Shown one piece after another: positions 7,559-15,654 of a DNA stretch of 34,319 bases (its first letter is position 1; each line of letters begins with the position of its first letter). Origin of the DNA: Muribaculaceae bacterium (GTDB lineage: Bacteria > Bacteroidota > Bacteroidia > Bacteroidales > Muribaculaceae); contig JAFLTY010000025.1 of the NCBI GenBank assembly GCA_022509065.1, forward strand, positions 1 through 34,319. The letters run 5' to 3'. A model generated the notes under the pieces. It did no database searches. It saw nothing but the letters and a program-made list of their open reading frames with translations, and was not told the origin of the DNA. Position numbers and translations under genes: made by a program.

Positions 7559-8572
7559 ATGCGAGATGCCAAGAATGACGAATCATTAACCGTAAGTTGT
7601 GTAGGGAGTAACCCCGCAACCGGCCTCATTGCGGCTATAGGTATGTTTGACGGAGTTCATGTGGGTCATCGCTGTCTGTTAGACCAGTTGCAGGCGAAGG
7701 CCAATACACTTGGATTGAAACCTTGCGTGGTTACCTTTGTCAATCACCCTATGGAGGTGATTGACTCCAAACGGAAGCCCGGACTTATTACGGCGATAGA
7801 GCATAAAAAGGAATTATTAGCCGCATCGGGTATAGAGGAAATCATTATTCTTGAATTTGACGAGCAGTTGCGTGGCTTAACGGCGTTGGAGTTTGCCAAA
7901 CGGGTATTGAAGCCGGCAGGTGTTGAAGCTGTTATGCTGGGATTCAATAATAGCTTTGGATCGGATTGTATAAAGAGTGCCGAAGTCATGGCGAAGGTTC
8001 TTGAACCGGCAGGTATCAAGGTGTTCTCAGCCGAAGCTTTCGATGCTTGCGTTGTGAGTTCATCGCTTATAAGGTCGCACATAAAAGACGGAGATATTCC
8101 GGCGGCCAACAGGTTGCTTGGACGTCGGCATGTCGTGTCGGGAACAGTGGTGCATGGGCGACACATTGGGCACACTCTCGGTTTCCCCACGGCCAATATT
8201 GAGCCTGATTGCCCGTCGTTGCTGCCACGTCCCGGAGTATATGCCGCTGTTATGCTTGAACCCGGGATTGTCGCGGGCAAGCCGGCAATGCTTAATATAG
8301 GCACAGCTCCGACAATAACCGATGCGGCCAACGCTCCCCTCACGGTGGAATGCCACATAATAATCGATGCCAATGATGATTCGAAAACTAAGGTCAAAGC
8401 GGACTCCGGCGGTCATGATTTGAATCTCTATGGAAAGAAGATGAGGGTAGAATTGCTTGAAAGGTTGCGAGATGAAAAGCGGTTTGCCGGACTTGACGAG
8501 TTAAAAGCGGGACTTAACCGTGACAAAATGCGTTCGCTCGAGATTTGGGAGAGAGAAAAAAGCATATTATAA
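7559..8572 (+). CDS. ribF: Bifunctional riboflavin kinase / FAD synthetase
   Basis: RibF phosphorylates riboflavin to FMN and adenylates FMN to FAD. About 337 aa. The N-terminal nucleotidyltransferase lobe shows AIGMFDGVHVGHRCLL (GxFDGxHxGH, nucleotide binding) and SSSLIRSHIKDGDI. The C-terminal riboflavin kinase lobe shows GTVVHGRHIGHTLGFPTANI (PTAN metal/ATP site), RPGVYAA, MLNIGTAPTI, the VECHI strand with the catalytic Glu, and YGKKMRVELLERLRDEKRF. An insert of about 14 residues rich in Asp/Lys follows the catalytic strand. A TTG at 7544 could start five codons earlier, but ATG 7559 is preferred. Confidence 0.95.
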   Translation: MRDAKNDESLTVSCVGSNPATGLIAAIGMFDGVHVGHRCLLDQLQAKANTLGLKPCVVTFVNHPMEVIDSKRKPGLITAIEHKKELLAASGIEEIIILEFDEQLRGLTALEFAKRVLKPAGVEAVMLGFNNSFGSDCIKSAEVMAKVLEPAGIKVFSAEAFDACVVSSSLIRSHIKDGDIPAANRLLGRRHVVSGTVVHGRHIGHTLGFPTANIEPDCPSLLPRPGVYAAVMLEPGIVAGKPAMLNIGTAPTITDAANAPLTVECHIIIDANDDSKTKVKADSGGHDLNLYGKKMRVELLERLRDEKRFAGLDELKAGLNRDKMRSLEIWEREKSIL

Positions 8573-8656
8573 AGCAAAAAGAGTGATTTTATGTTTAAAT
8601 AATGTTAATAAGGCAATATTTGTAACATAAAGTTATGAAAACTTAGAAAAATATTA

Positions 8657-8664
8657 TAAATTTG
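8657..8664 (+). promoter_or_regulatory. -7 box TAAATTTG of a short transcription unit
   Basis: This is an exact TAnnTTTG match in AT-rich DNA after ribF. The -33 region about 20 bp upstream is only TTATG-like. An intrinsic terminator lies about 40 bp downstream, so this promoter would drive only a short RNA. Confidence 0.5.
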
Positions 8665-8668
8665 CACC

Positions 8669-8737
8669 GTGTTTTTCATGGTATTAGATTTAAGGTTAAA
8701 AGGATTACCCGTCGTGATGACGAGTAATTTTTTTTTT
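8669..8737 (+). ncRNA. Candidate small RNA of about 65-70 nt
   Basis: Between the -7 box at 8657-8664 and a strong terminator at 8704-8737 there is no start codon with a useful reading frame. Predicted ends are about 8669 and 8737. The unpaired 5' part includes GGTATTAGATTTAAGG. I have an unverified impression of seeing similar strings between genes in Bacteroidales. Comparison with Rfam, including the Bacteroidales-1 motif, would test this. Confidence 0.4.
8704..8737 (+). terminator. Intrinsic terminator
   Basis: The stem ATTACCCGTC (8704-8713) pairs with GACGAGTAAT (8719-8728), with one C-A mismatch and the loop GTGAT. A run of 10 T (8728-8737) follows. It can end both ribF read-through and the candidate small RNA. 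Confidence 0.85.
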
Positions 8738-8769
8738 GCTAATTTAGTTCAGTGCAGAATGGGGTGAGT

Positions 8770-8845
8770 GTCGGACGCAAGCGTCCGACCGCTATGACAA
8801 AGCAGGCAGCTTTGCTGCCGTAGGGTTGGTGCCGTAGGGTTGGTG
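8770..8845. repeat. REP-like palindromes plus a 14-bp tandem repeat
   Basis: GTCGGACG-CAAG-CGTCCGAC (8770-8789) and GGCAGC-TTT-GCTGCC (8805-8819) are perfect short hairpins. Two exact copies of CCGTAGGGTTGGTG (8818-8831 and 8832-8845) follow, and then a G-run. They lie just past the 3' end of the polyprenyl synthase gene on the minus strand, so they could protect or terminate that mRNA. GC-rich palindromes between genes also resemble REP elements. Confidence 0.6.
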
Positions 8846-8854
8846 CCGGGGGGG

Positions 8855-9823
8855 TTAGTTTTTGCGGGAGATGACGTAGTCGAAGAGTTCGATGAGGTTG
8901 TCGCGCGCTTCGCTTTCGGGGAAGTTGGCAGTGAGGAGGCCGACTGCTTCCCGGCGCATGGCGTTCATGCGGTCGTAGGCATAGTCGATGCCACCGTTTG
9001 TGCATGTGTAACGCACAAGTCGGTCAATATCCTGGTCGGTGAGGGTTTCGGCTTGCGAAAGTCGTATCATCTCCTCGTCCTGAAGTTTAAGGAGGACATG
9101 AAGGAGCGGTAGGGTAATCTTGCCTTCGCGGAGGTCGTTGCCGGTAGGTTTTCCTATTTTCTCGTCATCGAAATAGTCGAAAATGTCGTCACGTATCTGA
9201 AAACACATTCCGAGGAGCTCTGCGAATCGGCTGAGAGTTTCAACGCGATGGTCTCCAATACCGCAAGCGTAGCATCCCATACGGGCGCAAGCAACGAAGA
9301 GCGAAGCTGTCTTGTAATTAATGATGCGGTAATAAGCCTCTTCGGTAAGTGTGTGATATCGTGCATTATATATCTGGTCGAGTTCGCCAAGTGAGAGTAG
9401 TTTTCCCAGATGACAAAGCGCCTCGATGATGCGCACATCGTCTGTGCTAATTGCCTGCTGCATTGACGATGTGACGAAATAATCGCCTACGAGGACAGCT
9501 ATGTGGTTGTCCCACACGGCGTTAACGGTGGGTCTTCCTCGTCTTGTAGGGGACTGGTCGACGATGTCGTCATGGATGAGCGAGGCGTTATGAAGCAACT
9601 CAACCGATGCAGCTGCAGCAAGCACTTTGCTGTCGACGCCACTGAACAGTTTGGCGGTGAGGATGACTATGATTGGGCGTATGAGCTTGCCTTTGGCCTG
9701 CAGGTAATTGTCTATGACCTTATCCATTAGCGGATTGCTGGTGGCTAGTTGTTTCCTCATCACTTCGTCCAGAAGTGCGAGTTCGTGCGCTATGGATTGT
9801 TGTATAGTCTGTAGGGTGGTCAT
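8855..9823 (-). CDS. Long-chain trans-polyprenyl diphosphate synthase
   Basis: This enzyme condenses IPP units onto an allylic primer to give a long-chain all-trans polyprenyl diphosphate, probably for the menaquinone side chain. 322 aa. The first Asp-rich motif is HDDIVD (D85, D86, D89). The second is QIRDDIFDYFDDEKIGKP (D212, D213, D216). GKLIRPIIV carries the basic IPP-binding residues. The residue five positions before the first Asp is Ala (ASLIHDD), which in this family goes with long-chain products rather than FPP/GGPP. The start is 39 bp from the divergent polA start, and a -7 box ends only 7 nt before the ATG, so the mRNA may be nearly leaderless. It resembles IspB-type enzymes; chain length is not predictable. 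Confidence 0.93.
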   Translation of the reverse strand: MTTLQTIQQSIAHELALLDEVMRKQLATSNPLMDKVIDNYLQAKGKLIRPIIVILTAKLFSGVDSKVLAAAASVELLHNASLIHDDIVDQSPTRRGRPTVNAVWDNHIAVLVGDYFVTSSMQQAISTDDVRIIEALCHLGKLLSLGELDQIYNARYHTLTEEAYYRIINYKTASLFVACARMGCYACGIGDHRVETLSRFAELLGMCFQIRDDIFDYFDDEKIGKPTGNDLREGKITLPLLHVLLKLQDEEMIRLSQAETLTDQDIDRLVRYTCTNGGIDYAYDRMNAMRREAVGLLTANFPESEARDNLIELFDYVISRKN

Positions 9824-9830
9824 TTGACCA

Positions 9831-9838
9831 CAAAATTA
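9831..9838 (-). promoter_or_regulatory. -7 box TAATTTTG for the polyprenyl synthase
   Basis: On the minus strand TAATTTTG (9838 down to 9831) is an exact -7 match, 7 nt before the ATG at 9823. No clear TTTG lies at the -33 distance. The predicted leader is only a few nucleotides. Confidence 0.6.
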
Positions 9839-9850
9839 CAAAAAAAATCG

Positions 9851-9858
9851 TAACTTTG
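9851..9858 (+). promoter_or_regulatory. -7 box TAACTTTG for polA
   Basis: TAACTTTG is an exact match only 4 nt before the polA ATG at 9863, so transcription should begin at or next to the start codon. The nearest TTTG upstream (9823-9826) is 24 bp away. Back to back with the minus-strand -7 box at 9831-9838. Confidence 0.6.
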
Positions 9859-9862
9859 TGAT

Positions 9863-12631
9863 ATGGAAGAAAAGAAACTGTTTCTGTTGGATGCTTATGC
9901 GCTGATTTATCGCGCGTATTATGCATTGATAAGGTCACCTCGTGTTACCAGTGACGGACGCAACACATCGGCGATATTCGGTTTTTGCAACACTCTCGAC
10001 GACTTGTTGCGGAAGGAGAATCCGCCTTATATGGCAGTCTGTTTCGACCCACCTCACGGACAGACTTTTCGCCACGAAGAATACGCTGACTATAAGGCAC
10101 AACGCGATAAACAGCCCGAAGACATCACTTTTGCCATTCCCTATATAAAAGACATCATCGAGGCGTATGGCATACGAGTTATCGAGGTTGAACGCTATGA
10201 GGCCGACGATGTCATAGGTACCTTGGCCGGAGAGGCCGACCGAGACGGTTCTTTCATCACCTACATGATGACACCGGATAAGGATTACGGCCAGTTGGTC
10301 ACCGACCGCGTCCTTATGTACCGCCCGGCACTTAAAGGAAAGGACTTTGAGATACGCGGTCCCAAGGAGGTATGTGCCCGGTACGGTATTGACAATCCAC
10401 GTCAGGTTATCGACTTGCTGGCGCTTGAAGGAGACACCAGCGATAATATACCGGGATGTCCCGGGGTTGGAGAGAAAACCGCCGCCAAGCTTGTGAGCGA
10501 GTGGGGCAGTGTAGAAAACCTTCTCGACCATGTTTCGGATCTAAAGGGGGCATTACGTACAAAAGTTGAGGAGAACGCCGAACAGATTCGTTTTTCTAAA
10601 AAACTTGTTACGATAAAAACCGATGTGCCTTTAAATATAGGTCCTTCGGATTTGGTTCGTCGAGAACCCGATGTCGAGAAGTTGCGCGCCATTTTCAGCG
10701 ACCTGGAGTTCAAGAGTTTTCTCAGTCGCCTTCGCCCGACCGACGCGACACCGGCTACTGTATCCGGTAATAGCGGCCAGCCGTCACTCTTTGGCGATTC
10801 CGATCAGCCCAACCTTTTCGATGACGGCGGACTGTTTGCTGTTCCCGAGGAGGGAGAGACAACGGCAATCGTGCCCGTTATCAGCGATAATCCTGAGGTC
10901 ATAGCCTCGTTCATGACCGATATCATTAAAGGTGGTTATAGCCCCGCCATTTCGTTTTATGCAGAGGGTGACGAGGCCATGACAGCACGTCCGAGGATGC
11001 TGGCGATAAGTCGAGATGACGAGAAATGTCTTGTTATACAATCGTTCACACCGGAAATCGCCGAATTGCTTGTTCCGTTGTTCAATACTCCGGGACTATG
11101 TGTGGCCAGTCACGACGTGAAGCGCGACACATTGTTGTTGCGGCGTATGGGCGTAGAATGGAGCGGCTCTTATTTTGACACAGGAATAGCGCATTATCTA
11201 TTAAAGCCCGAAAGCAGCCATTCGCTTGAGGATGTTGCACTCCAGGTCGTCCGTGTATCGTTGCCCGAGGCTACGATGACACCGACAGAACGTCGTAAAC
11301 CCTTGACGGGTGATGTCGAGCAGGTAGCAACGCGCGTGGCATCACGAGCCGATGCAGTTCGTCGCCTTGTCGAACCGCTGAGGTCGTCTATCCGTCAAGA
11401 CGGCCTTGAGCAGTTGCTTGATGAGATAGAGTTGCCTTTGGTACAAGTTCTTGCCGATATGGAATGGCACGGAGTACGCATCGATACTACTGTCCTTGAC
11501 GAGATGTCCGGCCAGTTGGGCGCCAAACTCCGTCAACTGGAACACGAGTGTTGGGATTTGGCCGGGGTAGAATTCAACGTAGGGTCGCCCTCGCAGGTTG
11601 GCGAAGTGCTCTTCGAACGCCTGAAGATTGACCCAAAGGCAAAGCGTACCAAGACCGGCGCTTGGTCGACAACAGAGGAGATACTCGAGGGATATCGAAA
11701 CACCAACCCGATAGTAGGTCTTATTCTGGAGATACGCGGGTTGAAAAAACTGTTGGCAACATACATTGACGCGCTGCCTAAGCTGGTCAATCCAAATACC
11801 GGTAAGATACACACGACATTTAACCAGACTGTGACCGCAACAGGACGTATATCGTCGACCAATCCAAATTTGCAGAACATACCTATCCGCACCGATGAAG
11901 GTCGCGAAATACGACGCGCTTTTATACCTGATTCGGGTAATTTGCTGATGAGCGCGGATTACAGTCAGATAGAGTTGCGGCTGATGGCCGATATGAGCGG
12001 AGATCCGACAATGGTTGAGGCTTTCCTGTCCGGCGAGGATATCCACCGTTCGACAGCCGCCAAAATATATCATAAGAGCCTATCGGAAGTCAGCGACAAC
12101 GAACGCCGCAACGCCAAAACAGCTAATTTCGGCATTATATACGGCATATCGGCATTCGGACTGAGCCAGCGTCTGGGCATACCGCGCGGTGAAGCCAAGG
12201 AGCTGATAAACGGTTATCTTTCCACCTATCCTCGTGTTAAGGAATATATGGACGAGTCTATCGCCACAGCGCGCGATCACGGTTTCGTGAGTACAGTGAT
12301 GGGACGACGCCGTTTCCTGCCGGAGATAAATTCTCGTAACGCCGTTGTGCGCGGCTATGCTGAGCGCAATGCTATCAACGCTCCGTTGCAGGGGTCAGCC
12401 GCCGATATCATAAAGAAAGCAATGATTGATATCTCGCGAGAGATGCACCGCAACAACATGCGTTCGGCTATGATACTGCAAGTGCACGACGAACTTGTGT
12501 TTGATGTGGTTCCTGACGAGCTTCCGACCCTCACGGATTTGGTTACGTCGTGCATGGAGAAAGCCTACCGCGGGCGAGTGCCTCTCAGTGTGGGAGTAGG
12601 TGTTGGTGCCAACTGGCTTGAGGCTCATTGA
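9863..12631 (+). CDS. polA: DNA polymerase I, proofreading domain probably inactive
   Basis: Pol I removes RNA primers and fills repair gaps. 922 aa, three domains. Residues 1-290 form the 5' nuclease (LLDAYALIYRAYYA, RYEADDVIGTLA, TPDKDYGQLV, GVGEKTAAKL). About 330-520 is the 3'-5' exonuclease fold. About 545-922 is the polymerase, with DYSQIELR, RRNAKTANFGIIYG and QVHDELVFD intact. In the exonuclease region, motif I, normally DTE, reads SFYAEG. Motif II keeps Asp (VKRDTLLL). Motif III, normally YxxxD, reads VASRADA, with neither the Tyr nor the Asp in register. It is therefore probably a Pol I without proofreading, as in Taq and Bst; this is inferred from a by-eye alignment. The start follows a -7 box by 4 nt. 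Confidence 0.96.
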   Translation: MEEKKLFLLDAYALIYRAYYALIRSPRVTSDGRNTSAIFGFCNTLDDLLRKENPPYMAVCFDPPHGQTFRHEEYADYKAQRDKQPEDITFAIPYIKDIIEAYGIRVIEVERYEADDVIGTLAGEADRDGSFITYMMTPDKDYGQLVTDRVLMYRPALKGKDFEIRGPKEVCARYGIDNPRQVIDLLALEGDTSDNIPGCPGVGEKTAAKLVSEWGSVENLLDHVSDLKGALRTKVEENAEQIRFSKKLVTIKTDVPLNIGPSDLVRREPDVEKLRAIFSDLEFKSFLSRLRPTDATPATVSGNSGQPSLFGDSDQPNLFDDGGLFAVPEEGETTAIVPVISDNPEVIASFMTDIIKGGYSPAISFYAEGDEAMTARPRMLAISRDDEKCLVIQSFTPEIAELLVPLFNTPGLCVASHDVKRDTLLLRRMGVEWSGSYFDTGIAHYLLKPESSHSLEDVALQVVRVSLPEATMTPTERRKPLTGDVEQVATRVASRADAVRRLVEPLRSSIRQDGLEQLLDEIELPLVQVLADMEWHGVRIDTTVLDEMSGQLGAKLRQLEHECWDLAGVEFNVGSPSQVGEVLFERLKIDPKAKRTKTGAWSTTEEILEGYRNTNPIVGLILEIRGLKKLLATYIDALPKLVNPNTGKIHTTFNQTVTATGRISSTNPNLQNIPIRTDEGREIRRAFIPDSGNLLMSADYSQIELRLMADMSGDPTMVEAFLSGEDIHRSTAAKIYHKSLSEVSDNERRNAKTANFGIIYGISAFGLSQRLGIPRGEAKELINGYLSTYPRVKEYMDESIATARDHGFVSTVMGRRRFLPEINSRNAVVRGYAERNAINAPLQGSAADIIKKAMIDISREMHRNNMRSAMILQVHDELVFDVVPDELPTLTDLVTSCMEKAYRGRVPLSVGVGVGANWLEAH

Positions 12632-12672
12632 ACTCAATACCATGAATTGAATAAACGTAAATACGCCGGCCA

Positions 12673-14220
12673 ATGATTGACTTTACCCCCATAGCGCGCC
12701 TCGCCATGAAGCATCGAGTGAAAGCGGCTCGACGTTGGCGCGGAAGCGGTATCGAGGCAACGCAACGCAAAGAACTCGAACGACTCACTCGTGCCGGGTC
12801 ACGTACACGCTATGGAGCTAAAGACGGGGTGGAACGTGAAGGCGGTCGTTTGCCGATTACCGACGATTACGTTGTTTTCAGCCACGCTTTGCCTCTCTCT
12901 CCCTATCCTACTATCCGCGAAGCAGCCATGCGCATGGTAAGAGGAGAAAGAGATGTTTTATGGCCCGGGCAATGTCGCCGTTTCGCCCAGTCGTCGGGTA
13001 CCTCTGACGGTAAAAGCAAATACATCCCAGTCACCAACGATTCGCTCAAGTTTAATCATTATGTGGGTGCCGGTGACGCTGTGGCTCATTATCTGTGTCA
13101 GTATCCCGACTCGAGGATGTTTGGGGGCAAAGGTTTTATTCTGGGAGGCTCTTTCGCCAACGAACTGACCCTTCCGCCCGGGGTGTGTGTGGGCGATTTG
13201 TCCGCCAATCTTATAGACGCTGTAAATCCGTTGGTCAATCTGTTCCGAGTGCCGTCGAAAAAAGTTGCGCTCATGGAATCGTGGGACGCGAAACTGCCAG
13301 CCCTTGTAGAGGGTTCGCGACGAGTCAACGTTACCAATATATCAGGAGTTCCATCATGGTTCATGACCGTTCTACGCCGCGTCATAGAAGCGGAGGGAGC
13401 TCGCACTATACACGATGTGTGGCCTAACCTGGAGGTGTTTTTTCATGGCGGCATAGCCATGGATCCTTATCGACACGCATACGCAGAGCTCACAGACCCG
13501 GGACGGCCGATGCGTTATCGCGAGACATACAATGCCAGTGAAGGGTTCTTTGCCGTGCAGGACACTATAGAGCCGGAGGGAATGCTTTTATTGCTTGATG
13601 CCGGGGTTTTTTACGAATTTATTCCCTTGGAAAGTTATGACGAGGGGGAAGTGTGGCCAGAGGCTGTTCCTGCGTGGCAGGTCGAGAAGGGAAAGATTTA
13701 CGCGTTGGTTATCACAGCGATGAACGGGCTGTGGCGTTATCCTATAGGGGATACGGTGCGCATAGAGAGCACAGATCCTCTCCGTATCACCATAGCGGGG
13801 CGCACAAAGCATTTCATCAATGCGTTCGGCGAGGAAGTGATGGTGTATAATACCGACCGGGCTGTGATGAAGGCATGCGAGAAGACAGGCGCCCGGGTTG
13901 ACAACTATACCGTAGCTCCGGTGTTCGCCGAGGGCAAGCGCCACGGACGCCATCAGTGGTTGATAGAGTGGGGAGTAGCCCCCAATGACAGTGAATATTT
14001 CGCCGATATACTCGACGCGGCGTTACAGAGCGAAAACAGCGACTATCAGGCCAAACGCGCCGGTTCGATATTTCTTGACCGACTGGAGATAGTAACGGCC
14101 AAAAAAGGGCTGTTCGACCGCTGGCTTGCCACTACTGGCAAACTTGGAGGCCAGCGTAAGGTTCCTCGCCTTGCCAACAACCGTGACAATATGGACAGCC
14201 TTCTGTCCATGAATGGGTGA
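12673..14220 (+). CDS. GH3 family acyl-adenylate/amide synthetase-like protein
   Basis: 515 aa. It belongs to the GH3 branch of adenylate-forming enzymes, known in plants for joining amino acids to auxin or jasmonate; bacterial substrates are unknown. The ATP-binding P-loop is FAQSSGTSDGKSKYIPV (about 116-132), the second motif YRETYNASEGFFAVQ, and the third YPIGDTVRI. GRTKHFINAFGEEVMVYN precedes the mobile C-terminal domain, whose EIVTAKKGLFDRWL and GGQRKVPRL also look conserved. ATG 12673 is 41 bp after polA, so cotranscription is likely. GH3 proteins are common in Bacteroidetes. No amino-acid or aromatic-acid gene is near to suggest a substrate. Confidence 0.88.
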   Translation: MIDFTPIARLAMKHRVKAARRWRGSGIEATQRKELERLTRAGSRTRYGAKDGVEREGGRLPITDDYVVFSHALPLSPYPTIREAAMRMVRGERDVLWPGQCRRFAQSSGTSDGKSKYIPVTNDSLKFNHYVGAGDAVAHYLCQYPDSRMFGGKGFILGGSFANELTLPPGVCVGDLSANLIDAVNPLVNLFRVPSKKVALMESWDAKLPALVEGSRRVNVTNISGVPSWFMTVLRRVIEAEGARTIHDVWPNLEVFFHGGIAMDPYRHAYAELTDPGRPMRYRETYNASEGFFAVQDTIEPEGMLLLLDAGVFYEFIPLESYDEGEVWPEAVPAWQVEKGKIYALVITAMNGLWRYPIGDTVRIESTDPLRITIAGRTKHFINAFGEEVMVYNTDRAVMKACEKTGARVDNYTVAPVFAEGKRHGRHQWLIEWGVAPNDSEYFADILDAALQSENSDYQAKRAGSIFLDRLEIVTAKKGLFDRWLATTGKLGGQRKVPRLANNRDNMDSLLSMNG

Positions 14221-14275
14221 CATGAGAGAAGTGACCGGCAAGAGGAAGACGACGGTCTGTGATTAGGTCGATTTA

Positions 14276-15020
14276 GAGCCGGTTCGACAATAAATGTTAA
14301 ATGCAGGGACGCATATCGCGGAGAGATTTTTGCGGTGGAGCGAAGGAGCAATGCCGAGCCATTGTGACTGAGCGACAGCGCGAAAAGCTCCCGCGAGATG
14401 CGGAAGGTCGGTAACTCATACAGCATTTGTAATAGAAATGAAAATATTGACAATCCTTTGTGTTATAATAAAATAACGACTCTAATATTAGAAAAGATGA
14501 CTATAAGGTTTAACAAAATCAACGCCATAAGATACGGAAGTTTCTTGCCTCGTTTCACGGCAAGGAACATACCGACCTTTATGATGTCTTTCGTGCGATT
14601 GCCTACCTTGTCTACACCGGTTGTCAGTTGTTGAATGTGTTAAGTCAAATTCCGGCACATCAGAGTTTCGACCAATCTCGGGACGTTGGGTTGTTGAACG
14701 CACCAATGCATGGCTTGAATGTTACCGTCGTCTATGCCGAAATTATGAACGTTATCTCTCTACAGCTCGAGCGATGACTTATTTTGCTTCGATACTCTTT
14801 ATGCTTCGTTATGGATAAACTCTCTTACCCTCACATTATGCAAAAATACACTAACAATAACCAACTTCTAAACGAGCAATCTACGGTTGCTCGGCCACTC
14901 GTCGGTGCTTTTCTTCGTCCTTTTCGGTCACGATGGAGTCCCCATCGCTCCCTCAAAGGCCAAAGAAAATCCCTCGACGATTGACAGCCCTGCAATTAAC
15001 ATTTATTGTCGAACCGGCTC
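14276..15020 (+). mobile_element. Internally deleted IS5-family-like element
   Basis: Two ends of about 34 bp are inverted copies with one mismatch: GAGCCGGTTCGACAATAAAT at the left and its complement at the right. Weaker similarity continues inward for about 130 bp. A TTA directly flanks each end (14273-14275 and 15021-15023), as expected for a 3-bp target duplication of IS5-type elements. Inside are only fragments of a DDE transposase, with the N-terminal and C-terminal parts in different frames and no catalytic core. At 745 bp it cannot move itself, but it might be moved in trans by an intact relative. Its right end forms the last codons of rnhB. Confidence 0.8.
14562..14818 (+). pseudogene. 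Transposase remnant (IS5-like DDE)
   Basis: One + frame from about 14562 reads KEHTDLYDVFRAIAYLVYTGCQ, like the N-terminal helix-turn-helix region of IS5-family transposases. A second + frame, from about 14671 to 14818, reads RWVVERTNAWLECYRRLCRN and then YERYLSTARAMTYFASILFM, the C-terminal block holding the catalytic Glu (VVERTNAWL). The central DD part is missing and the two pieces are out of frame. Dead copy. Confidence 0.8.
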
Positions 15021-15616
15021 TTAAGGAGACGGAAAGTGAGACGGTGGTAGGGAGACGGGCCATGCTCGGCTATGGCTTGGCGGTGATCGCGCGTAGGATA
15101 GCCTTTATTGACGGCCCAATTATATTGAGGATATTCTTCGGCTATTTTACGCATGAATTCGTCCCTGTGAGTCTTTGCGAGTACGGAAGCTGCAGCAATG
15201 TTGCCGTATTTGCTGTCTCCCTTAATGACAGTGCGGTGTTCGACGCCGTTCCAAGGAAAGAAACGGTTACCGTCGACAAGAACGGCGCCGGGTACCGGTG
15301 ACAAAGCGTCAAGGGCGCGATGCATGGCCAGTATTGAGGCTCGAAGGATATTAATGCTGTCAATTTCGGCTGCCGTCACAATGCCAACGCCCCAAGCAAC
15401 AGCTTCAGCCTCGATGACCGGACGGAGCATATCGCGGTTGCGCTCGGTCATTTGTTTGGAATCATTTAACAGCGGATGGTGGAAATCGTCGGGAAGAATG
15501 ACGGCCGCAGCAAATACGGGTCCAGCCAGACATCCGCGGCCTGCTTCGTCGGTACCGGCTTCATTACGCCCGGTGATAAAGCATGTGGGAAGGCTGACGG
15601 CTGTTGAGGGTTTCAT
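14996..15616 (-). CDS. rnhB: Ribonuclease HII, C-terminus rewritten by an IS end
   Basis: RNase HII cuts RNA in RNA-DNA hybrids and single ribonucleotides in DNA. 206 aa. Catalytic motifs are [19 protein letters not shown] (D23, E24), [11 protein letters not shown] and VDGNRFFPW (D115), with later landmarks [18 protein letters not shown] and [24 protein letters not shown]. The fold is complete through YHRLTFRLL. The final SRFDNKC and the TAA stop are encoded by the right inverted repeat of the mobile element (up to 15020), so the native C-terminal residues have been replaced. Activity is probably kept, because the last residues of RNase HII are variable. It lies 38 bp after the response regulator gene and is probably cotranscribed with it. 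Confidence 0.94.
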   Translation of the reverse strand: MKPSTAVSLPTCFITGRNEAGTDEAGRGCLAGPVFAAAVILPDDFHHPLLNDSKQMTERNRDMLRPVIEAEAVAWGVGIVTAAEIDSINILRASILAMHRALDALSPVPGAVLVDGNRFFPWNGVEHRTVIKGDSKYGNIAAASVLAKTHRDEFMRKIAEEYPQYNWAVNKGYPTRDHRQAIAEHGPSPYHRLTFRLLKSRFDNKC

Positions 15617-15654
15617 TGATGACGCTTTTGACTGTTTGCGCAGGTCAAGGCAGT

